From: Treponema sp.
GTDB taxonomy: Bacteria > Spirochaetota > Spirochaetia > Treponematales > Treponemataceae
Length of the DNA: 64,000 nucleotides
NCBI GenBank assembly: GCA_016286365.1
Contig: JAEESN010000007.1
Location: forward strand, 52,756-116,755
Reading direction: 5' to 3'
Below, one piece after another: positions 15,622 through 27,173 of the stretch. The position numbers and the translations under genes were made by a program. Every line of letters starts with the position of its first letter. Position 1 is the first letter of the stretch. The notes beneath the pieces are model-generated. The model did not search any database. It was given only the letters and a program-made list of their open reading frames with translations, and had not been told where the DNA came from.

Positions 15622-16299
15622 ATGAAACATGGAAAGAAATATAATGCAGCTGCTGCAAAATATGATCTTACTAAAAAGTATGACGTTGCTTCAGCTTGTA
15701 AAATGGTTCAGGACATGAAGTACACAAAATTCGATGAAACAATCGAAGCACATGTAGCTCTTCGTCTTGAAAAGAACGCTACTGTTCGCGATACACTTGT
15801 ATTCCCAAATCAGTTCCGTGGCGAAAAGAAAGTACTCGTATTCTGTAAGGGCGACAAAGTAAAAGAAGCTTTAGATGCAGGTGCTGCATTCGCTGGTGAA
15901 GAATACATCGACAAAGTAAAGGATGGCTGGTTAGACTTCGATGTCTGTGTAGCTACTCCAGATATGATGAAAGATGTAGGTCGTCTTGGTATGGTTTTAG
16001 GACGCAAAGGTTTAATGCCTAACCCTAAGACTGGTACTGTAACACCGGATGTTGCAAACGCAGTTGCAGAACTTAAAAAAGGTCGTACAGAATTCCGTGC
16101 AGATAAAGCAGGTATCGTACATATCGCTGTTGGTAAGAGCTCAATGGATGCTTCTAAAATCGAAGCTAACATCAATACTCTTCTTGCAGAAGTGGCTAAG
16201 AGAAAGCCTGTTACAACAACAACAGGATTCATTCAGTCAGTTTCTGTATGTTCATCAATGGGTCCAGGCGTATGGATTGATTATAAGGAAGGCGAGTAA
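15622..16299 (+). CDS. rplA: Ribosomal protein L1
   Basis: 225 residues, two-domain L1. Markers: FDETIEAHVALRLEKNATVRD, the GRKGLMPNPKTGTVTPDV motif of the RNA-binding surface, and the closing TGFIQSVSVCSSMGPGVWID. Forms the mobile L1 stalk at the E site and in many bacteria represses its own operon. Its stop overlaps the rplJ start by one base (TAATG). Confidence 0.97.
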   Translation: MKHGKKYNAAAAKYDLTKKYDVASACKMVQDMKYTKFDETIEAHVALRLEKNATVRDTLVFPNQFRGEKKVLVFCKGDKVKEALDAGAAFAGEEYIDKVKDGWLDFDVCVATPDMMKDVGRLGMVLGRKGLMPNPKTGTVTPDVANAVAELKKGRTEFRADKAGIVHIAVGKSSMDASKIEANINTLLAEVAKRKPVTTTTGFIQSVSVCSSMGPGVWIDYKEGE

Positions 16300-16814
16300 T
16301 GGCAATCAGAGCAAAGAAAATTCAGCCGGCTAAAACCGAAGCTATTGAAAACGCAAAAAAGACATTTGCTGATTACAGCGACTTCATTTTCGCTGACTAT
16401 CGCGGTCTTACAGTAGAGCAGATTTCTGCTTTACGTGATAAACTTCGTGAAAAAAATGCTGTTCTTAAAGTAGTAAAAAACAACTTTGCACGTATCGCTT
16501 TTGAAGATATGAAGGTAGAAAACGTATCTGACTATCTCAAAGGTCCTACAGTTGTTGCTATGGCTAAAGAAGAGTCAAACGAAGTTGCAAAAGTTCTTTA
16601 TGACTTTGCAAAAGATACTCCAGCCCTCAGCTTAAAGGGTGCAAGTATCGCTAACGAAATCTATGATGTTGCTAAACTCGAAGCATATTCAAAGGTTCCA
16701 GGAAAGAAACAGCTTTACGCTATGCTTATGTCTGCAATGAACGGTCCAGTTCAGAAGCTTGCAGCTACATTAAAAGCATATGCAGACAAAAAAGCTGCAG
16801 AAGGTGGAAACTAA
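16299..16814 (+). CDS. rplJ: Ribosomal protein L10
   Basis: 171 residues. N-terminal domain with FADYRGLTVEQISALRDKLRE and LKVVKNNFARIA, then the C-terminal helix that carries L7/L12 dimers. Starts inside the rplA stop codon, so translation is coupled. Confidence 0.97.
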   Translation: MAIRAKKIQPAKTEAIENAKKTFADYSDFIFADYRGLTVEQISALRDKLREKNAVLKVVKNNFARIAFEDMKVENVSDYLKGPTVVAMAKEESNEVAKVLYDFAKDTPALSLKGASIANEIYDVAKLEAYSKVPGKKQLYAMLMSAMNGPVQKLAATLKAYADKKAAEGGN

Positions 16815-16991
16815 TAGTTCGGAAGAATGAACTTTCCACATTCAAATATCAAATTAAACACGCTTCAGGCTTCATAGCTGTCGACTGTTGCGTGTAAAAA
16901 GAGCAGCACAAACTCAGTTGAGTTTAATCTGCCGCCACTAAAAGGTTTCCTTTAAGTGGAATATAACTTATTAAATAGAGGAGAAGACAAT
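16815..16991 (+). promoter_or_regulatory. Structured rplJ-rplL intergenic region
   Basis: 177 bp with three possible hairpins: ACACGC/GCGTGT (outer arms 16858-16896), a perfect AAACTCA/TGAGTTT palindrome (16908-16923), and CCACTAAAAGG/CCTTTAAGTGG with one mismatch (16936-16960). Such RNA structures between L10 and L12 set the excess of L12 in other bacteria by processing or attenuation. GAGGAG follows before rplL. Confidence 0.5.
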
Positions 16992-17375
16992 ATGGCAGCT
17001 CTCACAAATGATCAGATTCTTGATGCAATCGCATCTATGTCAGTTCTTGAAGTATCAGAACTCGTAAAAGCAATGGAAGAAAAATTCGGTGTTACAGCCG
17101 CAGTAGCAGTAGCAGCAGGTCCTGCAGCAGCAGGCGGAGCAGCAGCTGGTGGTGATGAACAGACAGAATTCACTGTAACTCTCGAATCATTCGATGCAGC
17201 TAAAAAGATCCCTGTTATCAAAGCAGTACGTGAAATCACAGGTCTCGGACTTGGTGAAGCTAAAGCTTTGGTTGAAGGTGCTCCAAAAGCCCTCAAAGAA
17301 GGTGTTTCTAAAGCTGATGCTGACGAATTCATTAAGAAGATCGAAGAAGCTGGTGGTAAGGCTTCAAAGAAATAA
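16992..17375 (+). CDS. rplL: Ribosomal protein L7/L12
   Basis: 127 residues from the ATG at 16992 ([10 protein letters not shown]) after GAGGAG; an upstream in-frame ATG adds 12 unlike residues. N-terminal dimerisation helix pair, an Ala/Gly-rich hinge (about 38-52), and the C-terminal domain with [20 protein letters not shown], the factor-binding face. Multiple copies form the stalk that recruits EF-Tu and IF2. Confidence 0.97.
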   Translation: MAALTNDQILDAIASMSVLEVSELVKAMEEKFGVTAAVAVAAGPAAAGGAAAGGDEQTEFTVTLESFDAAKKIPVIKAVREITGLGLGEAKALVEGAPKALKEGVSKADADEFIKKIEEAGGKASKK

Positions 17376-17407
17376 TTTAGTTTCTGCATAATCAGAAGCT
17401 AATAACA

Positions 17408-17441
17408 GGGGATGTCTGGACGTTAAAATCCGGATATCCCC
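17408..17441 (+). terminator. Attenuator-like hairpin between rplL and rpoB
   Basis: 13-bp stem (two G-U pairs): GGGGATGTCTGGA (17408-17420) with TCCGGATATCCCC (17429-17441), eight-base loop, followed only by TTTAG. Too weak a T run for full termination; partial termination here would make fewer rpoB than rplL transcripts, as known for the rpl-rpo junction in other bacteria. Confidence 0.6.
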
Positions 17442-17568
17442 TTTAGTCGTATTTAGTACAAAAAAAAGTCCGTCTTAAAAACGGTTTTTATATCAGAATT
17501 TTCTGTGCTGGGCAGAGTTTCTAGCCTGTAGCAGAAAAAGTTTCTGAACACATTATCAGGGGGAACTG

Positions 17569-20500
17569 ATGTTCGCAAAGACCCGAACTATCAACCACAC
17601 ATACATCGGTAAAGACATTCAGAACTTTATGGATGTACCAAACTTAATCGCAGTCCAGACATCGTCGTACGAGAGTTTTCTTCAGGGAGAGGCTCTTAAA
17701 AACAAAAAGCCATTATTAAACCAGGGACTCCAGGATGTATTCACATCTACATTCCCGATCGAAAGTCCTAATGGTGACATGACTCTGGAATATGATTTTT
17801 ATGAACTTGATTGGGATAATATCAAGTTTTCCGAAATTGAATGTAAACAGAAGGGATTAACTTATTCTGTACCTTTAAAAGCCAGAATCAGTTTGAACTT
17901 TCAGGAAACTGGAGCAATCCTCCAGAAAGATATATATATGGGCGACATTCCGCTCATGACAGACAGAGGAACATTCGTAATCAACGGTGCAGAACGCGTT
18001 GTTGTTTCTCAGATTCACCGTTCACCTGGTGTAATTTTCTGTCACGACAAGGGTGTTTACTCATCACGCATCATTCCGTACCGTGGATCTTGGCTCGAAT
18101 TCGAAATTGACCAGAAAAAAGGATACATTTTTGCAAAAATCGACCGCAAAAAGAAAATTCTTGGAACTTTGTTCCTCCGCGCGCTCGGATACAGCACTCG
18201 TGAAGAAATCATCCGCTGCTTCTACGATGTAGAAGATATTGCAGTAAAGAAAGACAATGCTTCCCGCGAATCTTTAATCGGAAAAGTTCTTGCTTCTGCA
18301 GTAATCATTAAGGATGAAAACGGCGAAGACAAGAGATTGTTCAATGCCGGAACAAAATTACAGACTCACATCATCGATTCTTTAGTTACAAACGGAATCG
18401 ACAAAATCTGTGTAATCAAATTCAACTCAAGCACAAGCGAAGATGAAAAGAATACATCACTTGATTCAGAAATCATCATCAACTGTTTCGAACGCGAAGA
18501 GATGAAATATGTAGAAGACGGATCTTTGGATTCTGAACCTACAAAAGCTAAATGTCTTGATGTAATTTACGACATCCTTCAGCCTGGTGAACCAATGACT
18601 GTTGAACAGGCAGAAAAAGACTTGAACTCTATGTTCTTCTCTGAACGCCGCTACGATCTTGGTCGTGTTGGTCGTTACAAGCTCAACATGAAGTTTGATT
18701 ATAAAGAAGATGTAAAAGATTTTACTCTCGTAAAAGAAGATATCATCAATACAATGAAGTTCCTCATCAAGGTAGAAGCCGGAGAAGAACAGCTCGACGA
18801 TATTGACCATCTTGGTAACCGCCGTGTTCGTTCTGTTGGCGAATTGATGACTATTCAGCTCAAATCTGCCTTTACAAGAATGGAACGCATTGCAAAAGAA
18901 AGAATGAGCCTTAAAGAAACAGATACAATGAAGCCACAGGATTTAATTTCTATTAAACCAATCGTTGCTTCTATTAAAGAATTCTTTGGTTCATCACAGC
19001 TTTCTCAGTTCATGGATCAGGTAAACCCTCTTGCAGAACTTACTCACAAACGTCGTCTTAATGCTCTTGGTCCTGGTGGTCTTTCTCGTGACCGTGCCGG
19101 ATTCGAAGTTCGTGACGTACACTATTCACACTACGGCCGCATGTGCCCTATTGAAACTCCTGAAGGTCCAAACATTGGTCTTATTGTTTCAATGGCTATG
19201 TTCACACGCATTAACGATTACGGTTTCCTCGAAGCTCCATATCGTAAAGTTGTAAACGGTAAGGTAACAAACGAAGTTGAATACCTTACTGCTATGGAAG
19301 AAGATAAATACTTCATTGGTCAGATTGTCGAAGGTCTTAAAAAGGATGGTTCTTTCCCTACAGAAACAATTCCTTGTCGTCGTCACGGAGATTATACTCA
19401 GCGTTCTCCAAAGGATGTTCAGTATATCGACGTTTCACCACGCCAGGTAATTTCTGTTTCTGCATCATTGATTCCGTTCCTTGAACACGACGATGCTAAC
19501 CGTGCCCTCATGGGTTGTAACATGCAGCGTCAGGCTGTTCCACTTTTATTCCCGGAACCACCACACGTTGGAACCGGTATGGAAAAGAAATGTGCTTACG
19601 ATTCAGGTGTTCTTGTTAAAGCAAAACACGATGGTGAAGTAATCTATGTTTCAAGCCAGTATATTAAGGTTAAGGTTGATGGTTCTAAAGATGTTGATGA
19701 ATATACACTTCTTAAGTACCAGAGAACTAACCAGGATACATGTTATCATCAGCGTCCTACTGTTGCAGTTGGCGAAAAGGTTAAAGCAGGAGACGTTCTT
19801 GCAGACGGACCAGCAACATTCAACGGAGAACTTGCTCTTGGTAGAAACATTCTTGTAGGATTCGTTCCTTGGAATGGTTATAACTACGAGGATGCTGTAT
19901 TGATTTCTCAGCGTGTTGTTCGCGAAGATATGTATACTTCTATCCATATCAAGGAATACTCAATCGAAGTTCGTGAAACAAAACTCGGACCAGAAAAGAT
20001 TACACGTGATATCCCAAATACTTCGGAAAAAGCACTTGCTAACCTCGATTCAAACGGTATCATCCGAATCGGTTCTAAAGTTCACTATAACGATATTCTT
20101 GTTGGTAAAGTTACTCCAAAATCCGAAACTGAAACAACACCGGAATACAAACTTTTGAACTCTATCTTCGGTGAAAAAGCAAAGGATGTTAGAGACAGCT
20201 CTCTTACAGTTCCTCACGGAATCGAAGGTATTGTAATTGATATTCAGGAATTGAGCCGCTTAAACGGTGACGATTTGAATCCTGGTGTAGATAAGGTTGT
20301 TAAAGTTCTTATTGCCAACAAACGTAAGTTACGCGAAGGTGATAAGATGGCAGGACGCCACGGAAACAAGGGTGTTGTTTCTAGAATCCTCCCAATCGAA
20401 GATATGCCTTACCTCGAAGACGGTACTCCACTTGATGTTTGTTTGAACCCTCTTGGTGTACCTTCCCGAATGAACATCGGTCAGATTCTTGAATCTGAAC

Positions 20501-21105
20501 TTGGTATTGCAGGTAAATACCTTAATCAGTTCTTCGAAGCACCTGTATTCCAGTCTCCTAGTCAGGAACAGATTGCAGACAAACTCGAAGAAGCAGGATT
20601 ACCAAGAAGTTGTACTCAGATTGTACACGACGGACGTACAGGTGAACCTTTTGTAAACCCAATCTTCGTCGGTGTTATTTACTATATGAAGCTTCATCAC
20701 CTTGTTGATGATAAAATGCACGCACGTTCAACAGGACCTTATTCTCTTGTTACTCAGCAGCCTCTTGGAGGTAAAGCTCAGTTTGGTGGACAGCGTCTTG
20801 GAGAAATGGAAGTATGGGCACTCGAAGCTTATGGTGCTGCAAACTGTCTCCAGGAAATGATGACAATCAAATCAGATGATATGAACGGTCGTTCAAAAGC
20901 TTATGAATCAATTGTAAAAGGAGATCCTTCTTCTTCTATCGGTATTCCAGAATCATTCAACGTTCTGGTACAGGAAATGAGGGGACTTGCTCTTGATTTC
21001 ACAATTTACGATGCAAAGGGTAAACAGATTGCTCTTACAGAAAGAGATCAGGAATTGATCGATAAAGCAGCTTCCGGTTTTGATAAGGAGGATAAAAATG
21101 CGTGA
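17569..21105 (+). CDS. rpoB: RNA polymerase beta subunit
   Basis: 1178 residues, start after GGGGG at 8 bases. The rifamycin pocket is conserved ([20 protein letters not shown]) but continues [11 protein letters not shown]: Asn498 stands where E. coli has Ser531. An asparagine here is associated with natural rifamycin resistance in spirochetes such as Borrelia. C-terminal region includes [15 protein letters not shown] and the [18 protein letters not shown] segment. Overlaps rpoC by 8 bp. Confidence 0.98.
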   Translation: MFAKTRTINHTYIGKDIQNFMDVPNLIAVQTSSYESFLQGEALKNKKPLLNQGLQDVFTSTFPIESPNGDMTLEYDFYELDWDNIKFSEIECKQKGLTYSVPLKARISLNFQETGAILQKDIYMGDIPLMTDRGTFVINGAERVVVSQIHRSPGVIFCHDKGVYSSRIIPYRGSWLEFEIDQKKGYIFAKIDRKKKILGTLFLRALGYSTREEIIRCFYDVEDIAVKKDNASRESLIGKVLASAVIIKDENGEDKRLFNAGTKLQTHIIDSLVTNGIDKICVIKFNSSTSEDEKNTSLDSEIIINCFEREEMKYVEDGSLDSEPTKAKCLDVIYDILQPGEPMTVEQAEKDLNSMFFSERRYDLGRVGRYKLNMKFDYKEDVKDFTLVKEDIINTMKFLIKVEAGEEQLDDIDHLGNRRVRSVGELMTIQLKSAFTRMERIAKERMSLKETDTMKPQDLISIKPIVASIKEFFGSSQLSQFMDQVNPLAELTHKRRLNALGPGGLSRDRAGFEVRDVHYSHYGRMCPIETPEGPNIGLIVSMAMFTRINDYGFLEAPYRKVVNGKVTNEVEYLTAMEEDKYFIGQIVEGLKKDGSFPTETIPCRRHGDYTQRSPKDVQYIDVSPRQVISVSASLIPFLEHDDANRALMGCNMQRQAVPLLFPEPPHVGTGMEKKCAYDSGVLVKAKHDGEVIYVSSQYIKVKVDGSKDVDEYTLLKYQRTNQDTCYHQRPTVAVGEKVKAGDVLADGPATFNGELALGRNILVGFVPWNGYNYEDAVLISQRVVREDMYTSIHIKEYSIEVRETKLGPEKITRDIPNTSEKALANLDSNGIIRIGSKVHYNDILVGKVTPKSETETTPEYKLLNSIFGEKAKDVRDSSLTVPHGIEGIVIDIQELSRLNGDDLNPGVDKVVKVLIANKRKLREGDKMAGRHGNKGVVSRILPIEDMPYLEDGTPLDVCLNPLGVPSRMNIGQILESELGIAGKYLNQFFEAPVFQSPSQEQIADKLEEAGLPRSCTQIVHDGRTGEPFVNPIFVGVIYYMKLHHLVDDKMHARSTGPYSLVTQQPLGGKAQFGGQRLGEMEVWALEAYGAANCLQEMMTIKSDDMNGRSKAYESIVKGDPSSSIGIPESFNVLVQEMRGLALDFTIYDAKGKQIALTERDQELIDKAASGFDKEDKNA

Positions 21106-24100
21106 TGTACAGGATTTTGACAGCTTAAAAATAAAGCTTGCTTCTCCAGAAACTATCCGTTCATGGTCTTATGGTGAAGTTAAAAAGCCTGAAACTATAA
21201 ACTACAGAACTCTTCGTCCGGAGAAAGACGGTTTGTTCTGCGAAAGAATATTCGGTACTACTAAGGAATGGGAATGTTACTGCGGTAAGTTCAAGTCTAT
21301 CCGTTATAAGGGTGTAATCTGTGACCGCTGTGGTGTAGAAGTTACTCATTTTAAAGTACGCCGTGAAAGAACAGGACACATTGAACTCGCAGCTCCAGTA
21401 AGCCACATCTGGTATTACCGCTCGGTTCCAAGCCGCATGGGTCTTTTACTCGACCTCCAGGTTGCAGCTTTACGTTCTGTTTTGTATTACGAAAAATATA
21501 TCGTTATTGATCCGGGTGACACAGACCTTAAGAAAATGGATCTTCTTACAGAAGAAGAATACCAGACAGCTGTTGAACACTACGGTAATGCATTTACTGC
21601 AGATATGGGTGCAGAAGCAATCAAAACTTTACTCGAAGGATTGGATCTTGACGCTCTTGCAGCAGAACTTCGTGCAAAGATGATTGAAAAGGGTGCAAAA
21701 TCAGACAAGAGACTTTTAAGAAGAATCGAAATCGTAGAAAACTTCCGCTCTTCGGGCAACAAAGTTTCATGGATGATTCTTGATGTAATCCCTGTAATTC
21801 CTCCTGAGCTTCGTCCTATGGTTCAGCTTGATGGTGGACGTTTTGCTACATCAGATTTGAACGACTTATATCGCCGTGTAATCAACAGAAATACACGTCT
21901 TAAGAGATTACAGCAGCTTTCTGCTCCGGACATCATCGTTCGTAACGAAAAACGTATGCTCCAGGAAGCAGTTGATGCTTTATTCGATAACACTAAACGT
22001 AAGAGAGCCGTAAAAGGTGCTTCTAACCGTCCGTTAAAATCACTTTCTGACCTTCTTAAAGGTAAGCAGGGTCGTTTCCGTTTGAACCTTCTTGGTAAAC
22101 GTGTTGACTACTCTGGACGTTCTGTAATCGTAGTTGGACCTGAATTAAAGCTCTGGCAGTGTGGTCTTCCTACAAAAATGGCTTTGGAATTGTTCAAGCC
22201 ATTCCTTATGAAAAAGCTCGTAGACAAGGGAGTTGTATTCAATGTAACAAGAGCTAAAAAGCTTGTTGAATCAGAATCTCCTGAAGTATTTGCTATTCTT
22301 GATGAAGTTGTAAAAGAACATCCTGTAATGCTTAACCGTGCTCCTACATTGCACCGTCTTGGTATTCAGGCATTCGAACCTGTACTTGTAGAAGGAAAGG
22401 CTCTTAAACTTCATCCTCTTGCTTGTAAAGCTTTCAACGCCGACTTCGATGGTGACCAGATGGCTATCCACGTACCTTTAACACAGGCTGCACAGATGGA
22501 ATGCTGGACTTTGATGCTCTCTGCAAGAAACCTTCTTGACCCTGCAAACGGTAAGACAATCGTTGCTCCTTCTCAGGACATGGTACTTGGTATTTACTAC
22601 ATGACTGCAATCAAAACAACAGAAGCTGATGCAGAAAATAAAGATAAAAAGCTTAAACGATTCAGTTCTCCAGACGAAGTTCGCATGGCAGCAGAAACTG
22701 GTGCTATCGGATGGCAGGAATTGATTCAGGTTCCAGCTCCAAAAGATTCTTTCGATTCAAAATCACTCAAGGTTAAGGGTGACGAAGGATTCGTTCAGGG
22801 AACTCAGGACTTTAAGAAAGGCGATATCATCGAAACTTCTGCCGGACGTCTTGCTTTCAACGAAGCTATGCCGGAAGAAATTGATTATGTAAACCGCCAG
22901 ATGTTCGACAAGTCATTAAAGAACATGATCGAACATGTATATAGAACAAAAGGTCCATGGATTACAATCAAGATGCATGATGCAATCAAGGATGTTGGTT
23001 ATAAGAACGCTACATTCTACGGTGCAACACTCTGTATGGACGATATCCGTGTACCAAATGTTAAGAAAGAAATGGTAGAAAAGGCTAACAAAGAAGTTGA
23101 AGATATCATTTCTCAGGCAAGTAAGGGTATTATCACAACTGATGAACGTTATAACCGTGTCTGCAGCATCTGGGCTCGTACAAACGATCAGCTTACAAAA
23201 ATCATGATGGATGAACTTGAACAGCATAAACGCGGATTCAACACAATCTACATGATGGCTAAGTCTGGTGCCCGTGGTTCTCGTGGTCAGATTTCTCAGC
23301 TTGCTGCTATGCGTGGTTTGATGACAAAACCTAATGGAGAAATCATCGAACTTCCAATTAAGGCAAACTTCAAGGAAGGACTTTCGGTTATCGAATACTT
23401 CATTTCTACAAACGCAGCCCGCAAGGGTCTTTCGGATACAGCTCTTAAGACAGCCGATGCCGGTTACATGACACGTCGTCTTGTTGATGTTGCTCAGGAT
23501 GTAGTAATCAACGAAGAAGACTGCTGTACAATCAACGGTATTGATTATGCTGCAATTAAAGAAGGAGATGAAATTAAAGTTCATCTTAGAGATCGTATCG
23601 AAGGTCACTATACAATCGAACGTGTAGTTCATCCTATTACAGGTGAACTCCTCTGCGATGTAAACGAATATATCGACAGAGAGCTTGCACAGAAGATTGA
23701 AGATGCAGATGTTAAGAAGGTAAAGGTAAGAACTGTACTTACATGTGAAGCAAAACATGGTATCTGTGTTAAGTGTTATGGTAAAAACCTCGCACGCGAC
23801 AAGAAAGTTGAAATTGGTGAAGCAGTTGGAATTATCGCTGCTCAGTCAATCGGTCAGCCTGGTACACAGCTTACACTTCGTACATTCCACTCGGGTGGTA
23901 CTGCCGAAATGTCTACAGAAGATAACCACATCGTATTAAAGTTCAATGCTTTGATGAAGGATATCTCCGGTACACACGTTGTTAAAAACGGAAAATGGCT
24001 CTTTACTCGTAAGGGTAGCATGACAGTAATCAGAATTCTTGATGAAGTTAAGATTGCTGCAGATGATGAAATCCTTGTTAAGAATGGTGATAAAGTAATG

Positions 24101-25420
24101 CGCGGAAATCCAATCCTCAAACACAAAGGAAAGGAAGTTGCATCTACTGTAAACGGAACTGTTCTTCTTAAGGACAAAACATTGTGCATCACAAGCGAAG
24201 AGCAGAAAATTGAAATTTCAAACGGTTCTACAATCTATGTAAAAGCCGGTGATTATGTTAAGAAGGGTGAACCAATCGGTGAATTCGAACAGTATATTGA
24301 ACCAATCATCGCCGAAAACGACGGTTATATCCACTTCGAAGATGTTATTGTAGGTTCTACACTTGAAGAAAGACACGACAACGATACAGGTCTTGTTGAA
24401 TCTGTAATCACTGACCTTCACCTTGATGTAAAACAGCCTCGTATCCTTATTACAGATGAAGCTGGAAATGAAAAAGGTACATACTATCTTCCAGCCGGAG
24501 CTATCTTAAGTGTTAAAGATAAGGGTAAGGTAAAAGCAGGTGATATGCTTGCTAAGATTCCTAAGGAAGCTGTTAAGACAAACGATATTACCGGTGGTCT
24601 TCCACGTGTATCTGAACTTTTCGAAGCACGTAAGCCAAAGAATCCTTGTGTACTCGCACAGATTTCCGGTCTTGTTAAATTCAAGGGAATTACTAAAGGT
24701 AAGAGAATTGTTACTATAGAAGATGAATTCGGAAAAGTATTTGAACACCTTGTACCAATCACAAAACGTATGATTGTTCGTGATGGTGACCGTGTTGAAG
24801 CAGGTGAACAGCTTTGTGCAGGTTCTCCAAATCCACAGGATATTCTTGCAATCCTTGGTGAAAATGCTCTTCAGAATTATCTTATGGACGAAATTCAGGA
24901 CGTTTACCGTGCACAGGGTGTAGACATCAATGATAAGCACATTGGTATTATCGTTCGTCAGATGCTCCGCAAGGTAGAAATCGTTTCTGTAGGTGATACA
25001 AGATTCATCTTCGGACAGCAGGTAGATAAATACAAGTTCCACGAAGAAAATCAGAGGGTAATTGCAGAAGGTGGTCAGCCTGCAATCGGACGCCCGATGT
25101 TCCAGGGAATTACAAAGGCATCTTTAGGTGTAGATTCATTCATCTCGGCTGCCTCATTCCAGGAAACAACTCGCGTTCTTACAAATGCTGCAATTTCCGG
25201 AGCAACTGATGGTCTTCACGGTATTAAGGAAAACGTTGCAATCGGTCATATGATTCCTGCCGGAACTGGTATTAAGAACTACAAGGATATCAAACTTTTT
25301 GATGACGGAGATAAGGACCTGGATGTTCAGATGAACGAAATCCTTGAACGCCGTCGTCTTGAAGAAGAAGCCGAAGAAGAAATCGAGGAACCAACCTACG
25401 ATACAGAGGATCAGGACTGA
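21098..25420 (+). CDS. rpoC: RNA polymerase beta' subunit
   Basis: 1440 residues from the ATG at 21098 ([10 protein letters not shown]), placed by AAGGAGG; longer in-frame start rejected. N-terminal zinc ribbon CYCGKFKS...CDRCG, the catalytic Mg-binding [12 protein letters not shown], the trigger loop region [20 protein letters not shown], the second zinc site [13 protein letters not shown], and the C-terminal acidic tail. Forms the active centre with RpoB, whose stop lies 8 bp inside. Confidence 0.98.
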   Translation: MRDVQDFDSLKIKLASPETIRSWSYGEVKKPETINYRTLRPEKDGLFCERIFGTTKEWECYCGKFKSIRYKGVICDRCGVEVTHFKVRRERTGHIELAAPVSHIWYYRSVPSRMGLLLDLQVAALRSVLYYEKYIVIDPGDTDLKKMDLLTEEEYQTAVEHYGNAFTADMGAEAIKTLLEGLDLDALAAELRAKMIEKGAKSDKRLLRRIEIVENFRSSGNKVSWMILDVIPVIPPELRPMVQLDGGRFATSDLNDLYRRVINRNTRLKRLQQLSAPDIIVRNEKRMLQEAVDALFDNTKRKRAVKGASNRPLKSLSDLLKGKQGRFRLNLLGKRVDYSGRSVIVVGPELKLWQCGLPTKMALELFKPFLMKKLVDKGVVFNVTRAKKLVESESPEVFAILDEVVKEHPVMLNRAPTLHRLGIQAFEPVLVEGKALKLHPLACKAFNADFDGDQMAIHVPLTQAAQMECWTLMLSARNLLDPANGKTIVAPSQDMVLGIYYMTAIKTTEADAENKDKKLKRFSSPDEVRMAAETGAIGWQELIQVPAPKDSFDSKSLKVKGDEGFVQGTQDFKKGDIIETSAGRLAFNEAMPEEIDYVNRQMFDKSLKNMIEHVYRTKGPWITIKMHDAIKDVGYKNATFYGATLCMDDIRVPNVKKEMVEKANKEVEDIISQASKGIITTDERYNRVCSIWARTNDQLTKIMMDELEQHKRGFNTIYMMAKSGARGSRGQISQLAAMRGLMTKPNGEIIELPIKANFKEGLSVIEYFISTNAARKGLSDTALKTADAGYMTRRLVDVAQDVVINEEDCCTINGIDYAAIKEGDEIKVHLRDRIEGHYTIERVVHPITGELLCDVNEYIDRELAQKIEDADVKKVKVRTVLTCEAKHGICVKCYGKNLARDKKVEIGEAVGIIAAQSIGQPGTQLTLRTFHSGGTAEMSTEDNHIVLKFNALMKDISGTHVVKNGKWLFTRKGSMTVIRILDEVKIAADDEILVKNGDKVMRGNPILKHKGKEVASTVNGTVLLKDKTLCITSEEQKIEISNGSTIYVKAGDYVKKGEPIGEFEQYIEPIIAENDGYIHFEDVIVGSTLEERHDNDTGLVESVITDLHLDVKQPRILITDEAGNEKGTYYLPAGAILSVKDKGKVKAGDMLAKIPKEAVKTNDITGGLPRVSELFEARKPKNPCVLAQISGLVKFKGITKGKRIVTIEDEFGKVFEHLVPITKRMIVRDGDRVEAGEQLCAGSPNPQDILAILGENALQNYLMDEIQDVYRAQGVDINDKHIGIIVRQMLRKVEIVSVGDTRFIFGQQVDKYKFHEENQRVIAEGGQPAIGRPMFQGITKASLGVDSFISAASFQETTRVLTNAAISGATDGLHGIKENVAIGHMIPAGTGIKNYKDIKLFDDGDKDLDVQMNEILERRRLEEEAEEEIEEPTYDTEDQD

Positions 25421-25640
25421 TGGCGAACAAAACGCTGGTTTGAAAACTAATACGGTAACCAGTTCGCCTGGAGTTTTGCGGGAGCAAAACTCCACCAGGG
25501 TTCTAAAAAAACGCTTGAATTCATTTTTAGAATTCATTAATATATGTAAACCTATCTCTTTTTCCGTTGGGGGAAGGAGATGGGGTTTGATTTGCTAAAT
25601 CTTCCGGGGTGCTGACCGGAATAAAATAGGAGTATAGGCG
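25421..25640 (+). promoter_or_regulatory. rpoC-rpsL junction: two strong hairpins and a leader
   Basis: Immediately after the rpoC stop, GGCGAAC/GTTCGCC (25422-25469) encloses an inner CTGGTT/AACCAG stem. It is followed by a perfect 10-bp stem GGAGTTTTGC/GCAAAACTCC with loop GGGA (25471-25494), which lacks a T run. A GAATTC palindrome pair (25518-25536) follows, then a leader with AAACC...GGGTTT arms (25549-25588) before the rpsL Shine-Dalgarno. Reads as an attenuator or RNA-processing zone between polymerase and S12-S7 genes. Confidence 0.5.
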
Positions 25641-26015
25641 ATGCCTACAATAAATCAATTAATCCGTCAGGGTCGTAAATCAATTGCGAACAGAACCAAG
25701 TCTCCCGCACTTGAATCATGTCCGCAGAAACGCGGTGTTTGTACACGTGTTATGACTCAGACACCTAAAAAACCAAACTCAGCTCTTCGTAAGATTGCTC
25801 GTGTTCGTTTATCAAATGGTATTGAAGTAACTGCATACATTCCTGGTATTGGTCACAACCTTCAGGAACACTCTGTAGTTTTAGTTCGTGGTGGTCGTGT
25901 TAAGGATCTTCCTGGTGTACGTTATCACATCATCCGTGGTACAAAAGATACTCTCGGTGTAGAAGACAGAAAACGCGGTCGTTCTAAATACGGTGCTAAA
26001 AAACCTAAGGCATAA
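25641..26015 (+). CDS. rpsL: Ribosomal protein S12
   Basis: 124 residues. Decoding-centre protein. The two streptomycin-relevant lysines are wild type, in [11 protein letters not shown] and [11 protein letters not shown], so no S12-based streptomycin resistance is predicted. Start after AGGAG. Twelve bases before rpsG. Confidence 0.98.
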   Translation: MPTINQLIRQGRKSIANRTKSPALESCPQKRGVCTRVMTQTPKKPNSALRKIARVRLSNGIEVTAYIPGIGHNLQEHSVVLVRGGRVKDLPGVRYHIIRGTKDTLGVEDRKRGRSKYGAKKPKA

Positions 26016-26027
26016 TGGAGGACTAAG

Positions 26028-26498
26028 ATGGGAAGACATAAGAAATCAATCGATCGTCCGCTTTTGCCGGATGTTAAGTACAACTCAAAGGTTATTTCTA
26101 AATTCGTTAACCGCATGATGCTCGATGGTAAGAAAGAAACTTGCCAGAAAATCATCTATCAGGCAATGGATAACCTTAAGGCTAAAACAGAAAAAGATCC
26201 ATTAGAGGTTCTTTTAAAGGCTTTAGACAACGTAAAACCAATGGTAGAAGTTAAGTCACGCCGTGTCGGTGGTGCTACATACCAGGTTCCAATGGAAATC
26301 CGTGAATCACGCCGCGAAGCACTTGCAATGAGATGGATAATCGAAGCAGCAAGAAACAGAAGCGGTCATGGTATGGCTGATACATTAGCTTCTGAACTTT
26401 TGGATGCATACAACAATACTGGTACAGCATTCAAGAAGCGCGAAGATGTACATAAGATGGCAGAAGCAAACAAAGCTTTTGCACACTACCGCTGGTAG
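26028..26498 (+). CDS. rpsG: Ribosomal protein S7
   Basis: 156 residues, standard bacterial length: [51 protein letters not shown] and the C-terminal AFAHYRW. Nucleates 30S head assembly and binds the operon mRNA as repressor in other bacteria. No fusA follows; a terminator does. Confidence 0.98.
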   Translation: MGRHKKSIDRPLLPDVKYNSKVISKFVNRMMLDGKKETCQKIIYQAMDNLKAKTEKDPLEVLLKALDNVKPMVEVKSRRVGGATYQVPMEIRESRREALAMRWIIEAARNRSGHGMADTLASELLDAYNNTGTAFKKREDVHKMAEANKAFAHYRW

Positions 26499-26531
26499 TT
26501 TTTACATCAGATTTTATAATCTGTATAGAAG

Positions 26532-26577
26532 AAAGCTGTCCGTCTGGTTTAAAATCAGAATCACGGGCAGCTTTTTT
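26532..26577 (+). terminator. Rho-independent terminator after rpsG
   Basis: AAAGCTGTCCGT (26532-26543) with ACGGGCAGCTTT (26563-26574), 12-bp stem with one G-U pair, followed by a T run. Ends the rpoBC-rpsLG unit. Confidence 0.85.
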
Positions 26578-27173
26578 ATTTTTCAGGGCTTTTTTACCCT
26601 CGGATTTTGTGTTTTTTTCCCGGAATCACATGTTTTTTTATTTCAAAAAAAATTCGCAAATTTCCATTCCTACCTATTGCCTAAAGTTTCAAAAAAATAT
26701 ATAAATATAATACTGCACTCTTTTATAAGGGTGTATTGTCTGCATTTTTGCAGAATTGGGTTCTTTGAGAAGACAGGCGGATTTAATCCGGTGCGACCGT
26801 AAAGTTAATCAGTAATGATTTTCAGGGAGGCGGCCCATTATTAAAGTAAATTGTTACCGTTGGTAATGATTATAGATAAACTTGATTTTGGGTTTCTGTC
26901 AGCCGTAAAGGTAAAACTCGAAATACCAAACCAGGTTGTCAAAGTGTTATAGATGACGATAGGTGGTACGGGTTTGCATCATCCCGAATATTATGGGATG
27001 AATCAACAATGTCTTATCTGTTTCCCAACCTTATTGTCTTTAATAACCGCAAATATTGTGTCTGCGAATGTAGTATTTCTTAGTCAAGACGTATTGCATT
27101 CTGGCTTAAAGTGCAGCACATAAAAAATATTTATGTCGGATATGGGAAATAATAATCCGGCAAGGAGAAAAAC
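26578..27173 (+). promoter_or_regulatory. Promoter and long structured leader of tuf
   Basis: About 596 bp without a gene. Promoter TTGCCT (26677-26682), 17 bp, TATAAA (26700-26705), with an overlapping perfect TATAAT at 26706-26711. The start near 26715 gives a leader of roughly 460 nt, long for tuf. Hairpins: TCTGCA/TGCAGA (26739-26754), CGGAT/ATCCG near 26778, TCATCCC/GGGATGA around 26978-27002, and a CGGAT/ATCCG pair just before the AAGGAG. CCGTAAAG (26797, 26903) and GTAATGATT occur twice each. No conserved RNase P, tmRNA or riboswitch core was recognised. Confidence 0.5.

Noticed and set aside
22916..23758. 280-residue antisense open frame inside rpoC
   Set aside because: Cys/Phe/Asn-rich translation with no ribosome site, mirror of a strongly conserved rpoC segment.
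26404..26802. 132-residue open frame running from rpsG into the tuf leader
   Set aside because: Starts inside rpsG in another frame, spans a terminator, and has no Shine-Dalgarno or familiar pattern.
26715..27173. Possibility that the tuf leader is RNase P RNA or tmRNA
   Set aside because: No GAGGAAAGTCC-type core of RNase P and no T-arm/acceptor ends or tag frame of tmRNA were found.
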